This document shows positions 9,514 through 21,498 of a DNA stretch of 64,000 nt, one piece after another. This stretch comes from Physcomitrium patens (taxonomy: Eukaryota; Streptophyta; Bryopsida; Funariales; Funariaceae): assembly GCF_000002425.4 (NCBI RefSeq), contig NC_037269.1:6507041-6571040 (forward strand). The letters are read 5' to 3'. Under the pieces are notes generated by a model. It saw nothing but the letters and a program-made list of their open reading frames with translations. It did no database searches and was not told the origin of the DNA. A program made the position numbers and the translations under genes. The first letter of the stretch is position 1. Each line of letters opens with the position of its first letter.

Positions 9514-9763
9514 ACTGCCCAGGGTATGTGCATGGTTTGATTCGCTGTTCTTTTCTGCCTTATTCCTGAAGAGTATCTGAAGTTTGAAATTCTTTTTCGA
9601 CTTACTCCAGTACTTATTAGCAACTTAAATTTGATCAAATGTACCAGTATTCAAAATAGCTTCACAACTGTTAGTAGATTCTCGTGGAATTGGAATGGCC
9701 GACATCATCAATTGAAATCTTACCGTCTTTGGAATCTTCCAATCTATTGCATGGAATTCATTG

Positions 9764-12187
9764 AATCCTCTTGTTCATGATAATAAGAATAATTCTTTCA
9801 AATTTCATGATCCGTCTTAATTTGAATTCAAGAACAACCTATTCTATTTCGAAGGACGCCTATATGTTCCAGAAGGAGAAGCACGTTTGCATGTTCTTCA
9901 AACACGTCATGATTTTCCAATGGTAGGACATTTTGAATACAACAAGATATTAGAACTTATATTAAGAGATTTTTGGTGGCTTCAAATGTGGAAGGTAGTC
10001 AAAGACTTTTTACAATCATGTGATGTTTGCTCAAGATCAAAAACTCCTCGTCATCGACCTTTTGGACTTCTTCAGCCATTACCTATTCTAAAACAACCAT
10101 GGTCTTCTCTTTCTATAGATTTCATCACAGATCTTCCAAGCTCAGGTTCTTATGACTCTATATTTGTGATAGTAGATTGCTTCTTTAAGATGGCACATTT
10201 TGTACCATGCACAAAATCTATCACAGGAGAAGAAACAGTTAGGCTTTTCATTGACAATATCTATCGCTATCATGGATTGCCTAAAGATATTATATCAGAT
10301 AAGGAGAGTCAGTTTGTGTCAAGACTCTGGAGAACACTTTTTAAAATTCTAAAGGTGGATATTAAGTTATCTTCGGCTTTCCATCCTCAAATTGATGGAC
10401 AAACAGAGCAAGTAAATTAAGTTTTGGAACAATATTTGAGGTGTACCATCAACTACCAATATGATGATTGGACAACCTTGTTACCATTGGCAGAGTTTGC
10501 TTATAATAATACGGTGCATTCTTCTACGCAACAAACACCGTTCTTTACCAATTATGGTTATCATCCACGACTTGATACTTTTGATTTTTCAAAAGTTGAA
10601 AATCTTGTGACGAAAGTTTTGGCAAATCGATTGTTAGAGCTATATGCAACAATTAAAGGAAGCTCAAGAATGACAAAAGATCAATGCAGATGCATATCGC
10701 AAAGAACAACCTAAATTTCATGTGGGCAATAAGGTATGGTTACTCCATCATAATATCAAGACTATTTGTCCTTATGAGAAGCTCGATTATCGTAGGCTTG
10801 GATCATTTTCTATTTGTGAATAGATCAATCCTATTGCTTATCAATTACACCTATCGGAGTCTATGAAGATCCATCCTATATTCCACGTGTCATTGCTTAA
10901 GCCATACAAGATAGTGGATATATATGAAAGAAGATAAATGCCACCGCTTCCTATCAAAGTGGATAGCAATGAAGAATTTGAGGTACAAGAAGTCTTAGAT
11001 TCAAGGCGGCATTGAAATAAGTTGGAATATCTTATTCACAAGTGCAGATATGATATTAGTCAAAGCACATGGGAACCAGCAAAGAACCTTGTAAATGCAA
11101 CAAAGAAGGTGGAAGCTTTTCATCAACGACATCCATCAAAACCAAGATGAAAATTTGTCCTATAAAAGAAACAAGATCTAGATAAGATAGCATTCTACTT
11201 TCAATCTTTGTTTGTAGCTTCTTTGTGTTTGTGACGTTGAAGAGATAGAAAATCAACAACTAGTAGATTGGACTGAAGAGCCTTCATTTGCTGACCTGTC
11301 AGATGAGACATTACGACTGTCACAACCCTCAAGAAAATGTAATTGAGATGAAGATCCGCAAGAACGACATATTCTTCCTTGAATAGATGGCAAGATACAA
11401 TGTGTTTGGTATCACGATCTCGAAAGAGATTCCCGTTATTTGGTAATTTTATTAGAGGTAGGAATAATTCTTGACGATGTCTCAAATATTTTATTTGAAG
11501 GAAGTTATGAAGGCCTCAACAATGATCAAATAACAAGGTGGTCTTTCTACCTTGGTATGGAACACTATCGATGGTTGAGAGGCCCTATCAACCATCTTCA
11601 AAGAAAATAAAGATCTGAGTTTGTGGCAAATATAATTCATCGCATCCTAGATTTTCACAACATATGATGACCACTCCTCATGGAACTCGTCCCTAGAAGA
11701 GGAGGTAATGTCACGGACATATATACTTATCCTAGTAATTACTTATATGATTAGATAAAAATAAGTAGAAGTAGGTAAAAGTAGATTAATTCCATAATAT
11801 CTTCTACAGAAGCTTCTCAAGAAGCTTCTTAGATGCTGCTTTGACTTTGTAGGTGTCTTTTGTTGACTTTTAGGTTAAAAAACTTGCATTGCAAGCTAAA
11901 TCATGTATCTTGCAAAGTCAACACATAATGGAGGTTCTATAGAGCATTGCCATGTAGCATCTAGTTAGATAGTATATATAGAGGTAAAAGTGAAGCTTTC
12001 TTCACTCTTCTCAACTCCTTTCTTGTTTTCAATCTAGTTTCAAGAGTCTTCATATTTTTTAGTCTTTTGGTAATAGCTATTCCAGTTCCCTTTAATATAC
12101 ATACTTGTTTCTTTATATTTTGTCACCTTTCATTGAAAAAAGACTCACTTGTTTGAATAGTTTTTCATTGAGTTCTAGTCTTTGACA
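9764..12187 (+). mobile_element. Gypsy family A copy, 5'-truncated (integrase to 3' LTR)
   Basis: From about 9,764 the sequence parallels 34,940-36,250 and 44,790-45,981 of the intact-length family A element. It contains the integrase zinc-binding region (about 9,880-10,050), the integrase catalytic core (about 10,080-10,400), a C-terminal domain, a chromodomain-like segment near 10,980-11,080, the conserved tail frame (about 11,455-11,665) and a 3' LTR at 11,708-12,187 (TGTCAC..TTTGACA). Everything 5' of the integrase is missing. The pol part carries several breaks. It abuts the end of the host-gene block. Confidence 0.85.
11708..12187 (+). repeat. 3' LTR of the truncated family A copy
   Basis: It begins TGTCACGGACAT right after a purine-rich tract (agaagaggaggtaa) and ends TTTGACA. 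It shares blocks with the 550-bp LTRs: 'ttttaggtta', 'gtcaacacata', 'atagtatatatagagg' and 'tagctattccagtt'. At about 480 bp it is shorter than the paired LTRs. Confidence 0.8.
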
Positions 12188-12270
12188 GCTCCGAGCTTTG
12201 TGGCCTTCTCCATCGCAATACAAGCATAGTCTTTCCTCTACACGCCACCGTTGTGTCATTATTTGTTCAT
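12188..12270 (-). mobile_element. Gag zinc-knuckle fragment of another gypsy element
   Basis: On the minus strand this short segment reads RWRVEERLCLYCDGEGHKA followed by R and S. It is the start of a CCHC knuckle (C-x2-C-x4-H) after a basic run, as in gypsy Gag proteins. It directly abuts the end of the family A LTR, so that LTR element probably inserted into, or recombined with, an older gypsy copy. Only a fossil piece is present. Confidence 0.5.
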
Positions 12271-12279
12271 AGTATAAAA

Positions 12280-13720
12280 ATAATGGTAATTATCTTGATG
12301 TTAATGGATAATAATCTTAAAATAATAAATTACTTTCTATAGAATTTTATGGTTTATAGAAACCTTAATTAATTTATGTAAATTTTATAAAATAAAAGTA
12401 GAAGTGATAGGTTTATTTAATATAAATGATATAATAAGGCATGGATAGTAATATTATAGTATTGTGACCTTAGGCCATCTACGTGGATAGATAAGGCAAG
12501 GATAAGAGGAACTTCACTCTCATTGGCTAATGGTCATGACCAATGAGCTTCAAGGGGCTATCTGAGAGAAAGCCAAAGAAAAAGCGACTTCTTTGAGGGA
12601 GATTCAAAAAGCTTATTTTTAGGGTTATAATTTTGGTGTATAAAGTTTGTGATTTGAGTTTTGTATGAAGAAGTTATGGTTGTTTGAAGTTTGAGTATGA
12701 AATTTGAACCTACTTCCATTCTTTCAGTATATAGAAAGTTGTAGAAGAGATTTTGGCAAATAGAAGGTATTTTTGGAAAGTTAGTTTGAAGGATTACAAT
12801 TTTTGTACAAGAATTGTTAACTTTGGATTCAAAATAAGAGAGATATGGTTGTTTTAAGTTTGAGTGTGAAATTTGAATCTACTTTCACTCTTTCAAGCAT
12901 ATAGAGAGTTTTGGGAGGGCATTTGATAATCAAAAGATGGTGTTGGAAATTAGACTTAAAAAGCTACAATTTTTGTGCAAGAATTGATGAAATCAGATCT
13001 GAAGTGAGGAAGCAATGGCTAGTCAAAGTTAGAACTTGCAAATCAAGGGCAGTAAGTGAACTGAATTGTTGATGGTTATACTTTGAGCTATTTTTTTTGA
13101 GCATTTGAATGAATTTTGGGCTCAAACTTTGCAAGGATATAATTTATGATGTTTAGAAGCTATATAAAAAGGTTTCATGTCATTTGAATGTAGGATTTGT
13201 AAGAAATAGAAAATTCAATACGTGGGTGTTTATAAGCCAACATGAAAGGCCGTACTACTGAATTTACAATATCTAGAAATTGGTAATTAATCAACGGTTG
13301 AAAATTTCTATAAAAGAAGTTAAAAGAATACTGCCTTATTTTTCAAAAGAATTGAGCTCAATCTAATGGTTGGATTGAGAATTATGGAGTTTTAAAGTTC
13401 AATGCATTGAAGAGATTCGATATTGAACAAAATTTGGTTTTACAAGGATTTTACTATTACAAAAAGGGGTTTAGTAATTATTGAAGATTTGGTAATTATT
13501 GATTGAAGTTACTATTACTAGAGGTCTGATAAATATTATTTACTGCTGCAAATTTTATTTTTATTAGAGATTTGATAAATATTATTTATTACTAAAAATT
13601 TTACTTTTATTGGAGGTTTGGTAAATATTATTTACTATTAAAATTTTTACTTTTATTGGTGGTTTAGTAAATATTATTTATTGCTTTAAATTTTACTTTA
13701 CTAGAAGTTTGATAAATATT
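12280..13720 (+). repeat. Dispersed repeat R1, copy 1
   Basis: This non-coding region shares ordered blocks with 19,505-20,600 and 46,336-47,495, and with 23,700-24,950 in reverse. Shared blocks include 'atatggttgtt..aagtt..gtgtgaa', 'ttgaagctatataaaaaggttt..' and 'attacaatttttgtacaagaatt'. From about 13,440 it passes into a run of diverged units around 'ttggtaaatattatttatt'. It is probably an LTR or non-autonomous element with no coding; the class is undetermined. Confidence 0.5.
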
Positions 13721-13760
13721 ACTTTTTATTGTAAATTTTATAATTATTGGAGGATTGGTA
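13440..13760. repeat. Diverged tandem repeat, about 60 bp unit
   Basis: The motif 'ggtttggtaaatattatttattact' followed by 'aaattttacttttattgg' recurs about five times with drift between 13,490 and 13,760. It is an AT-rich local tandem array at the edge of R1. Confidence 0.65.
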
Positions 13761-13849
13761 ATTGATGTTTATTTCCACTTTTTTTAATATTATTGTAGAA
13801 AAAAATATAAAAAATTTATAAATAATCTTGAGATATTTTTTTTTCTTAA

Positions 13850-15229
13850 AACATACTACATCAATTTGCATATCTTTTATTCTATGGAGCGAATTTGATG
13901 CAATGGTTGAAGTAGTAGAATACAAAGTATCCAAACGTTGCCTTGATGTGTTCTGCAAACATTGGTCTTGATGACGTTGAAACAATTGATTGTCACACTT
14001 CACAACTTGACTAATAGCCTCATTGAGTGTTCGAGGATCATGCAAAGTTAACAATAAATCCTTCAGGTCATTCCTCGAACCCCAATAGAATTAGCTTATA
14101 AATACTTCTTCATCCTAATTAATATCACAAGCAAGTTATCTGAAATCGGATGTATAGATTGATGCAAATTGTGTTCCTTGTTGCAATAAACAAATCCTGG
14201 TTGTTGCCCAATGTGTCTTGTCATGTTCTCCAAATGCTCCTGCAAATGCTTCTAAAAGGTCTTGAAGTTGCTCAAAATTGGTGATCTCTTTTCAAATAAA
14301 CGAACAAACTAAGATAGAGCTTGTCATATGAGTAAGATTCTAACTAAATCAACTCATGATTCTTTAGTTGGATAGTATTGAGGCTGGAGAATAGTAATCA
14401 ATCAAACTTGATTGACAAATCCTCAAAACTTAAAATGCATTCCATCAAGCTTCTTTGAAAGACTAACATGGAGTTCCTTGGATTGCAATTTATGTGAATT
14501 TTCTTGTCATGGTATAGGTATCACCGCCTCTTTGGATATAGGTGGTTGAGGTAGTGGTTGCATCTAAGGTTGAACTACTCCAGATCTTCCATCACTATGA
14601 AATCTTGTAAAAAATTCCTCAATTTCAGCAGTTCTATTGGACAAGGCATTCAATATATTTATAATAGTATGTAACTTAGAGTGAGGACACTCAATCATAT
14701 TAATATCTTCACCTCCAGCCATTGCAAAAGAAAGAAGGGAGTTTCTACAACAAAACAATACTAGTTTAGAGGAGGATAATCTGCAACCTCTAAATCGCTT
14801 GAATGTCTCGAAGAAGAGGGATAATCCACTTTCTAACAAGAAGAATCAAGCTCTAGTATTGATAAGGTGCAGTCTTGAAAAATTATCACAGATGTAGAAT
14901 ACAGACTTGAAATCTAAACAAGAAGTTCAAGAAGAACTTGCAAGAACTAGATTAATCAGATGAATATAAGAACAACATCACAGAAGTGAACTAGAGCTCC
15001 AAAAGATGTGTTGTTGAGAATGAAGAACTCTTTAGCCTCAACTCCAATATATATTCCTATCTTGGAAGCTTCTCAAGTAACTTCTACCAACTAAGAAGCT
15101 TTTCAAGTAACTTCTATCAAATAAGAAGATGCTAGAAGGTTCTGGAAGGTTTTAGAGAGTTTTAAGCACCTTTTAGAATGTTCTAGAAGGTTCTAATAAA
15201 TATGTCCTTCACAAGTGTGTATTTGTGAC
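13850..15229 (-). mobile_element. Gypsy fossil: LTR and Gag part, minus strand
   Basis: The minus-strand Gag C-terminal segment at about 14,050-13,850 (LNEAISQVVKCDNQLFQRHQ) matches the same Gag region in the family A copies at 27,450-27,660 and 32,490-32,670. Further minus-strand Gag-like frames reach 14,839. From about 14,840 to 15,229 a non-coding stretch ends, in minus orientation, with TGTCACAAATAC, so it looks like a 5' LTR unlike that of family A. The protein-coding part beyond Gag is absent. The copy is old, with several breaks. Confidence 0.6.
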
Positions 15230-16560
15230 ATCTAGATTATATCCATGATAAAGACTAAGAAGAAGTGGTTGAAAGGACTACCTCACCCCACCACTCTTAT
15301 TCACTCATTATCTAGTCCCTTTCTCATACTCTCTTGTTCTTCTCTCTTATTTCATTCTTTTGTTCGCTCTTCTTATCTCTCTCATTTTTATTACTACTTT
15401 TTAGTAATTTCTTGTATTTTTAAGGCTCTTATAAGAGTTTCCAATAATAACTTTATATTTTTATGCTTAGATGTGTTTATAAACACATTTGAAAAAGAAA
15501 TAAAGTATTGTGCAGTTAGTTTGTAAAACTTCTTTTTTAGTCAATTGAATTAGTATTGCACCTTTATAATTTTCTATGTCCATTTTTGGTATAATGACTT
15601 AAATTTTTGTGCTTGTAGATCAGCTTGTTAGCTTTTCAGTAATCCTAGTCTTACTTAATTTGAAAGAATGATGCATCTAGGCAACCGTTTGAGTGACAAG
15701 TGATTCAAAGCTTTAGAAATTCAAATGTGCTAATTTAAAATTTTCTTCTTTCAACATATCAAGATTGTTTTTTTTTCAATTTTTTCCATAAAGATTAGTT
15801 AAAGTTAGTTTTTTTAAAGCCATTGAATTTATTTGACGTAGATAAGAATACAATTTGTGGTGCTTGAATAAGTAAGAGGATGTCTACTGTCTTCTATTGA
15901 CAATAGAAGACAGATTTTTTTATAGTAATAAATTGGATGGTTCTCAACTTTTGGATGTAAAAGCTTTTTAAAGTTGAGCTTTCAATGAAATTAATTTCAT
16001 AGCAATCAAAGCTATGATGTAATCATAGCAGCCAATTAAGTAGAGAGAGGTTTGTTGCGCTTGACATTAAAAGCAATTCTTTGATATAATTACTATGTTT
16101 TACCTTTTGTCTAAAATTTTACTATTTCTTATTCACTTTTTACTCTTATACTTTAATTCTATAATAATTTTTTTTTATATAATTTTATAGCAATTTTGAT
16201 TTTTTTATTTTTTATGATAGTTTTAAGTTTATTTTTTTAATCTTTTATTTTAAATTTTAATCTTTGATATTAAAAAGAATAATAAAAAGTAAAAATAAAA
16301 ATAAAAATAAATTAATTAAATAAAATAATTTATATAAATCTTTAAACTAAATGAGAATTTTTAAATTTTAGACTTAAATGCAATACTTAATTGTCGGTCA
16401 CTATTGAGACTTAATTGCATAATTAGATGTTTTATTCACGTGTTAATTCTAACAATCACTTTTAATTATTATCACAGATACATATTTAATACCTTATAGA
16501 ATCTTATAAAATATTCTTAAAGCTTTTAGAATCTTATAGAATCTTGTAAAACTTCATAGG
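15230..16560. other. AT-rich stretch, no gene seen
   Basis: I see only AT-rich, low-complexity sequence, including T-rich runs near 16,100-16,330. The 93-codon frame at 15,245-15,526 is Ser/Phe/Leu-rich and without features, most likely chance. A short inverted pair (gtcttctattgac / aatagaagacag) lies at about 15,889-15,913. Confidence 0.5.
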
Positions 16561-16564
16561 ATCT

Positions 16565-16850
16565 TCTAAAGAAGAGTTGCTTGAAAATAAAGCAACTTTG
16601 ATAAAAGAAGCTTTTCAAAAGTTTTATCTTAAAAGGTTGCTTGAAGACAACATAACTAAATATGAAGAAGCTTCTTTGAAGTTTTTCTTTGAAAGATGAC
16701 TTAGAAACAAAACAACCAAGTATAGAAAAGATTTTTAAAAGATTTTTTTTGATAAGTGGATTAAAGATGAAGTAGCCAAATATGGAAAATCTTCTTGGAA
16801 GTTTTCCATTAAAAGGTGGCTTAAAAACATAGTAATTCTAAAAGATTGTT
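16565..16850. repeat. Tandem repeat, about 60 bp unit, four to five copies
   Basis: Units of the form 'ttgcttgaa.acaa.a.aact..atatgaagaagctt.tttgaagtttt.ctt.aaaagg' follow one another with about 20% drift. Starts are near 16,565, 16,625, 16,688, 16,748 and 16,808. It sits in an LTR-like context, preceded by 'agaatctta.a' repeats and followed by a 'tatatataaaaatcaaggttgaagg' promoter-like stretch. Confidence 0.75.
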
Positions 16851-18440
16851 TACAAATGAAACAATCTAAAACTAGAGACTATATATAAAAATCAAGGTTG
16901 AAGGGATCTTCAACCTTGTCGAATTTTTTATAGTATTCTTGTTAGTCTTATGAGCTCTTATTTTTTTTGTTAGACTTGTAGACTCTTATCTTTTTTAAAA
17001 TTGGATATAAATATTCTAGTTCATTATACCTTGTGCAATACATACTTCTTTGTTAACTACCTACTCTTCTTTTTTAAAGTCATTTTCTATCAATAGGCCT
17101 TTTATAATTATATCTTTGTCAATTATCACCTCTATATGAATCTATGCTTTGAGGCTTGAGTGTAGCATACACTTATGATTCATTCACAAGAGAAAAAAGA
17201 TCATTCACATTCTACCATTACTTTCTTTTAAATTATTTGATTGAATTACTAAAATTAAAATTTTTGATCCATTGAAAATTTTATATAAAAAATCCTTGTA
17301 TTTTCCAAAAAGATTCATTAAATTTGTGATCTAGGATTTGCTTTGAGTCAATACTTCAAAAAATTATTTTAATTTTTAATGAGGTGGCAATTTGTAATCC
17401 ATGAAGATATGCTCACTTCTACATCCGAGTCCATTTTTATGCTAAAAATATCTATTATCTTTTCTAAAATCATTTCTAATTTCTTGTGATTTCTTGATAT
17501 GTAGAAAATAAGATAAGGCAAGTGCTTTTGAGGCTACTCACTTACAATTTCTAGAAAGCCAATGCCAAGTTTCATGATGATATGATCAATTCCAATATTG
17601 CGCATGAAGAAATTATACTTTGAGAATTAGCAATTCATCACTTTACATGCCATCTCTATAATTTGACATTCAAATACATTCTTTTTGTTTGATTCAAATA
17701 CTATAAAGAATAACATTATATTTTTAGTTATTAATAAGATTTTATAGTTTGCTAGTTTTACTTTCATAAATCTAAGAACCTTGGTTAGATAGCCAAATTC
17801 ATGATATTTGCCTTCACAGATTGGAAGGACCTTGTTTAGTGCAACTACAAGATATACATCAAAATATTCTTCTAATAGTAATTGAAAAATTTCAATTTAA
17901 GCAAGCATGTCTAAGTCAATCAATAGCTGTATCAAAATATCTAACATAGAGTGATCAAGAGGGTGATTGGAATTGATTAGGAGTAGTCAAGAAGGTAATA
18001 GTACTACAATTAGACAATACTTCTTTGATATTGCTACTACTTTAAAATAGGCCTAAAATATCATTATTTTTATTAATAATATTGAAATTGTTCTCAACTA
18101 TGTTCAATATTGTTGTAAGAAGATGGACTTGGTATCTTAAAGAATCCATCATTCTTATGCATGGATCTTCATAAGATTCTATATTAAGCTGTTCAACCAA
18201 AAAATCACCACTATGTATGAATCCATTCTTGAAATAATTATTGTATGCTAGAATTATAATGTTCAAATTGCCTTTCAATAGTTTCCACTACATAAGAAGA
18301 TAAGCTAAGATTCTTGAATATACTATGCCAAGTCTTTCATATCAACCATTTTATAAGACAATCTTTTATCATCTTTTAAACCACAAAAAAGAAAATTTGT
18401 CCAATTACATAATATATTTAATAAAAATTACTAAAGGCAA
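16851..18440. other. Stretch without a supported gene
   Basis: This is AT-rich sequence with a possible LTR tail at 16,860-17,100 ('tatatataaaaatcaaggttg' then T-rich). A minus-strand open frame of 78 codons at 18,278-18,042 (..NYFKNGFIHSGDFLVEQLN..) reads more protein-like than its surroundings. It may belong to the decayed minus-strand gene upstream of it at 18.5-19.5 kb. I do not recognise it. Confidence 0.35.
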
Positions 18441-18479
18441 GTCAATCAATACTCTACAAATTATACAATACTTAATTTG

Positions 18480-19520
18480 GTTCCAATTTGGGCATGCATA
18501 GAATCTAAGAAAGACTTAATAATAACTTCTTATGGAAGGCAAAATATACTTGAAGAATCACAAATTCATCATCTAATTGGATGTTCAGCAGAATCAGAGG
18601 CAATTGGATATGCAATTGGATATGCATATGCAATTGGATATGCAAGCTCTAATGGCCTTCTCCACTATAATGATCATATTGGACGATGATGCACTTTGAT
18701 TTGCTTCCAAGTATTTTAGACGCATCATTAGTTGGATAGCTGTTAGTTGTTCCAAAGTAGGTAATCACTCTATGACTCTGTTCTAAACTTCATAGGTCTA
18801 AAATAGCTTTTGGACTGAAAGACTCAAGGAAATATTTACATTATTCAGCACTTATTGCATGCCTATACTCAAAATCCCTCGCACTATTAATGTCTTTGCG
18901 GCACCCATATCCTTGCATGTTAACTTCGCTATCCGACTTAAGAGAAAGTGAAGATCAGAATTATGAAATAGCCTCAACCTATCATCTCGTAGGCCAGAAA
19001 TCTTTGAATCAATTCTCTTGGATGCCGCAACCCATTAATTTGATAGAATGCTTAGGATTTCATTTCGTGTCTTCATCTCTCCCTTGATAGATTCAAGTAG
19101 AGCGTTGACCTCAAGCGTGCAAGCTTGACATTGAGAAATTTACAATGAGATGTTCTATAGTAGGTGAACTGGTGAGAATATTGCAAAGTAGAAATCTTGC
19201 AACATGTCATAGAACCTTTCATTTCTGGGGCCTATATTTTCATTTGTTTTTTGCCAAGTATGGCAGAGTAGGTCAAAGGCCATTATTTTCTTTAATTGAT
19301 GGGATCTCCTAAGCTAGCAAAAGTTGACCTCCATTGCTAGTATCAATGATGTGCCAAGTAGACCTTTTTTTGAGCCTCTATTTAAATTTATCTTCATCAT
19401 CATCAGTTGAAGGACCTAGTGTCGTGTGAATAGATTGCTTAATAGCTTTCTGCCTGATGCATGTGCTAAAAAAAGATGAATCCTTGGCTTTCAAATAAAC
19501 AACTTCTGTTGTCATGCTAG
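18480..19520 (-). pseudogene. Decayed minus-strand host coding fragments
   Basis: Read on the minus strand, several adjoining segments look like real protein. In order from 19,520 downward these are: SIHTTLGPSTDDDEDKFK (about 19,435-19,382); MAFDLLCHTWQKTNENIGP and RFYDMLQDFYFAIFSPVHLL (about 19,285-19,165); CTLEVNALLESIKGEMKTRN (about 19,130-19,060); RIDSKISGLRDDRLRLFHNS and LHFLLSRIAKLTCKDMGAAK (about 19,010-18,890); and LEQLTAIQLMMRLKYLEANQ (about 18,750-18,690). They lie in more than one frame with stops between, as expected of an old pseudogene, though some gaps may be introns. The product looks helical, partly coiled-coil. No family is recognised. The plus-strand frame at 18,890-19,087 is the shadow. 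Confidence 0.45.
18598..18652. repeat. Short tandem repeat, GCAATTGGATAT
   Basis: The 12-mer gcaattggatat recurs three to four times, with an interposed 'gcatat', giving a Gly-Tyr-Ala-Ile peptide repeat in one frame. It is a microsatellite, not a coding domain. Confidence 0.8.
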
Positions 19521-20600
19521 AAAGTAGTATACTATATAAAAATAATATGAAATGATATGATATTTTAGATTTCAATTAAAAAGAAATAAAAAGAAAAATA
19601 ATAAGAAAGATAAAAATAAAAAATAAAAATAAAGTATTGGTTTAATTATTAAGTTTGTAGTTTAAATTTGTAGACTTTTAGTAGGTTGTTTGCGACCATA
19701 AGAGGGTTTTCGGCGACTTCAGAGAAGGAATTTTGGATTTGGAAGATAGTATTGTAGAGTTTAGGGTTTTAGCTACAATTTGTGTACAAAAATTAGAAGA
19801 TTTGGAGTTAGAGTGAATAAGTTATAGCCATTTGAAGTTAAGGTGTCTTTTTAAGACATACTGTTACTCTTTTGGAGATATGAGGAGTTTTACAAAATTT
19901 TTTGGAGATCAAGTAGTGTGGCTAGAAGGGTGCTTTCAATACCTACATCTATTATGAAAGAATTATTACATTTGGAGTTTCATTGAAGGAGTTATAAGGA
20001 GTTGAAGACAGCACATCCAATTCTTAGGTAGTAAGTAAGCGGTTTTGTTTATAGAAATGGTTGGTACATAACTTGCGTTTCCGGACGAATTTTTGGATAA
20101 AATGTATTGAAGAATGTACATTTTTGTGTTGAAAAGCTATATACATAAGTTTCGTAGCATTTGAGCAATTATTTTGTGAGATATGAAGAAAATTGCATGC
20201 AAGTGTATAAAAACTAGGGTTTGAAGCTACTGATAGGGTTTTTGCGATATCTTAAGTTCTACAACGAATTTGTAGTTGAAATTTGTTGTGGTAGCTGTGA
20301 AAAGTATATCAGTATTTTGTGTAAATTTTGAGCGTACTTGAACTGTTAGATCAAGAGATATGAAGTGTTAAAGTTTGAAAAAATACCACATATGAATATA
20401 CAAGGTTTTGAAGGATTTTATCATATTTTGGAGGTTCTTGGATAATTAAGGCTTGTGATTTTGGTGTAGTTGCCCAAAAGAGACAACTTCATGTATAAAA
20501 TTGGTGCTTTCCTTATCTTTAACTTAATTAAGAAATTAGTGTCAACTAGAAGCCCAGCGCTTTCTTGAGGCAAACTCTCTCTACCTCGACACCCTACCAC
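19505..20600 (+). repeat. Dispersed repeat R1, copy 2
   Basis: This copy runs from 'agtatactatataaaaataatatgaa' to '..cccagcgctttcttgaggcaaactct', with both ends matching the copy at 46,336-47,495. Internal shared blocks include 'gtta.agccatt.gaagttaaggtgt' and 'gagtttcattgaaggagtta'. It has no coding frame. Equal ends in two copies suggest a defined element about 1.1 kb long, possibly an LTR. Confidence 0.65.
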
Positions 20601-20619
20601 TGCTTACAATTAAATAAGT

Positions 20620-20960
20620 GACGTGAGCTTTCGTATTGATCTTTGTGGTAACCTTTTCCAATATGCTTTTAAAAATTGTCTTGGAATCTGACTTCATTGT
20701 AATACCTTTCAATAGAATGCCACCAAGATAGTACATGCCGTTGACTAGTGGAAGTAATAGTCATTTAGAAACCTCTTAGCATCGTCCAGAGTATATATGT
20801 GACTCACTTGCACCACCAACATAAGTGCCACAAACAGCCAATCTAGAACTCGCCCTTGCAATGACGGTTTTGTCTTCCATCAAAAACTTATACTCACCAC
20901 GGCTGCTTTGATGTTTGAATACTATCTCCAAGAACTTTGCCTCTAATTTGACTTAAAGAC
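20620..20960 (-). pseudogene. Unrecognised minus-strand coding fragment
   Basis: On the minus strand 20,960-20,800 reads VKLEAKFLEIVFKHQSSRGE, then YKFLMEDKTVIARASSRLAV and CGTYVGGAS. It is followed in another frame by LDDAKRFLNDYYFH. The composition is coding-like and unlike the AT-rich surroundings. It probably comes from a host gene. Frame changes and stops follow, so it is broken or an exon remnant. No domain is assigned. Confidence 0.35.
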
Positions 20961-20999
20961 ACCAAAATTAGAAACAAATATTATCAGTGGCCTATGCTT

Positions 21000-21290
21000 C
21001 TATGTCAACCATTGAATACATTGAGTAGAAGAAACTTAACGATACAACGGACAATTTGGAAATGGATGCAAAGATCATACTGGAGTTGATAGTTTCTAGA
21101 GGAGAAATTGAAGAATATAAGTAAATCACCAATATCGAGGCTCAAAATTCAAATATGAAGGAAAATAAAATTGTGATGTCAAGACACTTGAATAGTGGTC
21201 ATTGTGTAGGAAGAATGACAGCAACGAAGAGAGGTGAAAGTAAAGACCAAGCTGACATTAATTGGCTTGTATAGAAGCATTGCACATATT
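21000..21290 (+). pseudogene. Unrecognised plus-strand coding fragment, coiled-coil-like
   Basis: One plus-strand frame, with a few stops, reads KKLNDTTDNLEMDAKIILEL, VSRGEIEEYK, ITNIEAQNSNMKENKIVMSR and HLNSGHCVGRMTATKRGESK. The charged, heptad-like pattern suggests a coiled coil. It lies only about 40 bp from the minus-strand fragment before it, pointing away from it. This may be an inverted rearrangement of one gene or two different remnants. Confidence 0.35.
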
Positions 21291-21498
21291 TAGGTGACTG
21301 TTGAATAATATAAGCTGTAGATCAACATGTTGCCAGAGATCGTGGATCTTGCATGTCTAGATCCAGCAATTCATAAATCGGGTAGAGTAAATCTATATAA
21401 TAAGATTTAAAAACTATTGAAATATATATTTGTAATTATTTTTTTGACTAAAATTTTCTATCCCTTGTGATTCTTAGAGTGTACACTTTCAACATGGT

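Noticed and set aside
15245-15526. 93-codon plus-strand frame
   Set aside because: It is rich in Ser, Phe and Leu from a pyrimidine-rich stretch, with no motif. It is probably the leader or LTR end of the adjoining minus-strand gypsy fossil.
18477-18689. Plus-strand frame with a Gly-Tyr-Ala-Ile repeat
   Set aside because: The peptide repeat is only a translated 12-bp microsatellite. The better reading here is minus-strand.
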